7,254 nucleotides of DNA. Source: Thermodesulfobacteriota bacterium (GTDB lineage Bacteria; Desulfobacterota; DSM-4660; Desulfatiglandales; HGW-15). Under the pieces are notes generated by a model that saw only the letters and a program-made list of their open reading frames with translations, did not search any database and was not told where the DNA came from. Location of the stretch: contig JALOPA010000083.1 of assembly GCA_025454125.1 (NCBI GenBank), positions 1-7,254 on the forward strand. Direction: 5' to 3'. This document shows, one piece after another, positions 6,203 through 7,254 of the stretch. Positions within the stretch are counted from its first letter, which is position 1. Every line of letters starts with the position of its first letter. A program made the translations under genes and the position numbers.

Positions 6203-7254
6203 CTAAATCTTCAAGCCTGCATTAAATCCATCTTCCACCGCCTGTTTCACCTTCTGCGGCTTCAAACAGTCTCCCACCTTGTAGAGGGCGAGGCCCTTGC
6301 CTTCCAGGGCCAGAGCCAAGGCATTATCCTCTTTTGCGCCCGCGGCTAGAACCACCGTGTCGCAGGGGAAGAAGCGTGGCTTGCCTTCTGTCGCCGCACC
6401 GACTCCCTTATCGGTAATTTCTTGAGCCTTGGTGTTTGGTTCCATCTGAATGCCGGAAGCGCTCATCCTGTCAAGAATCACCCACCGGTTCCAGAGATCG
6501 ATGTCATTGCCCATGCGGGGTAGCATCTCCAGCACCGTCACCTTTCTGCCCTTTTCAGCAAGAAACTCTGCTGTTTCGCACCCAAGCGACCCTCCCCCAA
6601 TGATCACCGCTGAGCGGGGGACCGTTCTTTTGCCTGTGAGCACATCAATCGCTGTGGCCACGTTCCTGCCTTGTGCTCCGGGGATGGGAGGGATCAGGGG
6701 CTTTGCTCCTGTGGCAACCACGGCCGCATCCGGTTTACCGTTTTCAACGTCTTTCACGGTGATCTCCTTGCCGAGCCTCACCTCCACGCCAAGTTTCCTG
6801 ATCTGAGTGCTCAGGTATTGAATGAAATGCTTCCATTCCCCTTTGTAGGGCGGCAGATCCGCGTAAAGAAGCTGCCCGCCCAGCCGGTCCTGCTTTTCAA
6901 AAAGGGTGACCTTGTGCCCTCGTAGAGAAGCCACGCGGGCTGCCTCCATACCTCCCGGTCCTCCGCCGATAACCCAGACCGTCTTGGGCTCCTTGGCAGG
7001 CGTGATCACGAGCTGGGTTTCCTTCCCGACCTGCGCATTGACGGAACACCCGATGGGCTGGAACTTCTCAGCCAGGTCGCTCCAGCAGGTGCAGCACCCG
7101 GTGCACATCCGGATGTCCTCCAGGCGCCCTTCTTTGGCTTTGTTCGGAAGCTCCGGGTCGGCAATGAGAGGGCTGCACATGGCAATCAGGTCGGCCTTGC
7201 CCTCTGCAAGGGCTTGCTCTGCGAGAACCGGGTCGTTGATGCGGATGTTGGCCG
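6203..7254 (-). CDS. Old-yellow-enzyme family NADH:flavin oxidoreductase (2,4-dienoyl-CoA reductase-like), C-terminal part
   Basis: The frame is open to the right edge, so the 349 visible residues are the C-terminal part of a protein of probably 640-680. Numbering is from the first complete codon. RINDPVLAEQALAEGKADLIA followed by PLIADPELPNKA is the end of the FMN-binding TIM barrel. A 4Fe-4S site follows at Cys50, 53, 56 and 69 (C-x2-C-x2-C-x12-C), the trimethylamine-dehydrogenase spacing rather than the C-x2-C-x3-C-x11-C of E. coli FadH. Cys54 is extra. The FAD dinucleotide fold starts at VIGGGPGGMEAA (94-105), and an inserted NAD(P)H fold at VIIGGGSLGCETAEF (216-230); Glu242 ending its second strand favours NADH. 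GDCLKPQKVKQA (327-338) closes the FAD site. The family reduces enoates and dienoyl-CoA esters in the cytoplasm. The usual Gly-Arg before PLIADP is Cys-Ser here. Catalytic barrel residues lie outside the window, so the substrate cannot be judged. Confidence 0.92.
   Translation of the reverse strand, partial: ANIRINDPVLAEQALAEGKADLIAMCSPLIADPELPNKAKEGRLEDIRMCTGCCTCWSDLAEKFQPIGCSVNAQVGKETQLVITPAKEPKTVWVIGGGPGGMEAARVASLRGHKVTLFEKQDRLGGQLLYADLPPYKGEWKHFIQYLSTQIRKLGVEVRLGKEITVKDVENGKPDAAVVATGAKPLIPPIPGAQGRNVATAIDVLTGKRTVPRSAVIIGGGSLGCETAEFLAEKGRKVTVLEMLPRMGNDIDLWNRWVILDRMSASGIQMEPNTKAQEITDKGVGAATEGKPRFFPCDTVVLAAGAKEDNALALALEGKGLALYKVGDCLKPQKVKQAVEDGFNAGLKI

Overview
The window looks like part of a bacterial chromosome from an anaerobe. 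The best guess is Desulfobacterota or another syntrophic or sulfate-reducing lineage. That guess rests on the gene mix: a TAXI-type TRAP transporter, an iron-sulfur flavin enoate reductase, an acyl-CoA dehydrogenase and an FmdE-family protein. No phylogenetic marker is present, so it is inference. Every gene found lies on the minus strand, so the region is transcribed from right to left. There are no tRNA or rRNA genes, insertion sequences or CRISPR arrays.

In transcription order: (1) 7254-6203, the C-terminal two thirds of an old-yellow-enzyme/2,4-dienoyl-CoA reductase family protein with a 4Fe-4S cluster and FAD and NAD(P)H domains; its N-terminal TIM barrel is cut off by the window edge. 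(2) 6143-4914, a secreted TAXI-family solute-binding protein. (3) 4800-2875, a fused TRAP permease, with a strong hairpin in the gap before it. (4) 2872-1676, an acyl-CoA dehydrogenase whose start lies 2 nt after the permease stop. (5) 1573-266, a 12-TM MFS carrier, preceded by a gap with a three-copy heptamer repeat. A possible intrinsic terminator overlaps the end of the MFS gene. (6) After an AT-rich promoter-like stretch and two small inverted repeats, a new gene starts at 106 and runs off the left edge. Its 35 visible residues match the N-terminus of FmdE-family proteins.

Genes 1-5 read as one catabolic operon. The TRAP-TAXI system would import an organic acid. The flavin reductase and the acyl-CoA dehydrogenase would act on its unsaturated and CoA-thioester intermediates. 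The MFS protein would move a related substrate or product. The CoA ligase or transferase this scheme needs is not in the window. The substrate cannot be named from the sequence. Both redox enzymes carry changes at positions normally conserved around their cofactors or substrate, which is the most interesting biochemical feature here. I see no convincing wholly new system; the unusual parts are these active-site changes and the non-coding structures in the gaps.
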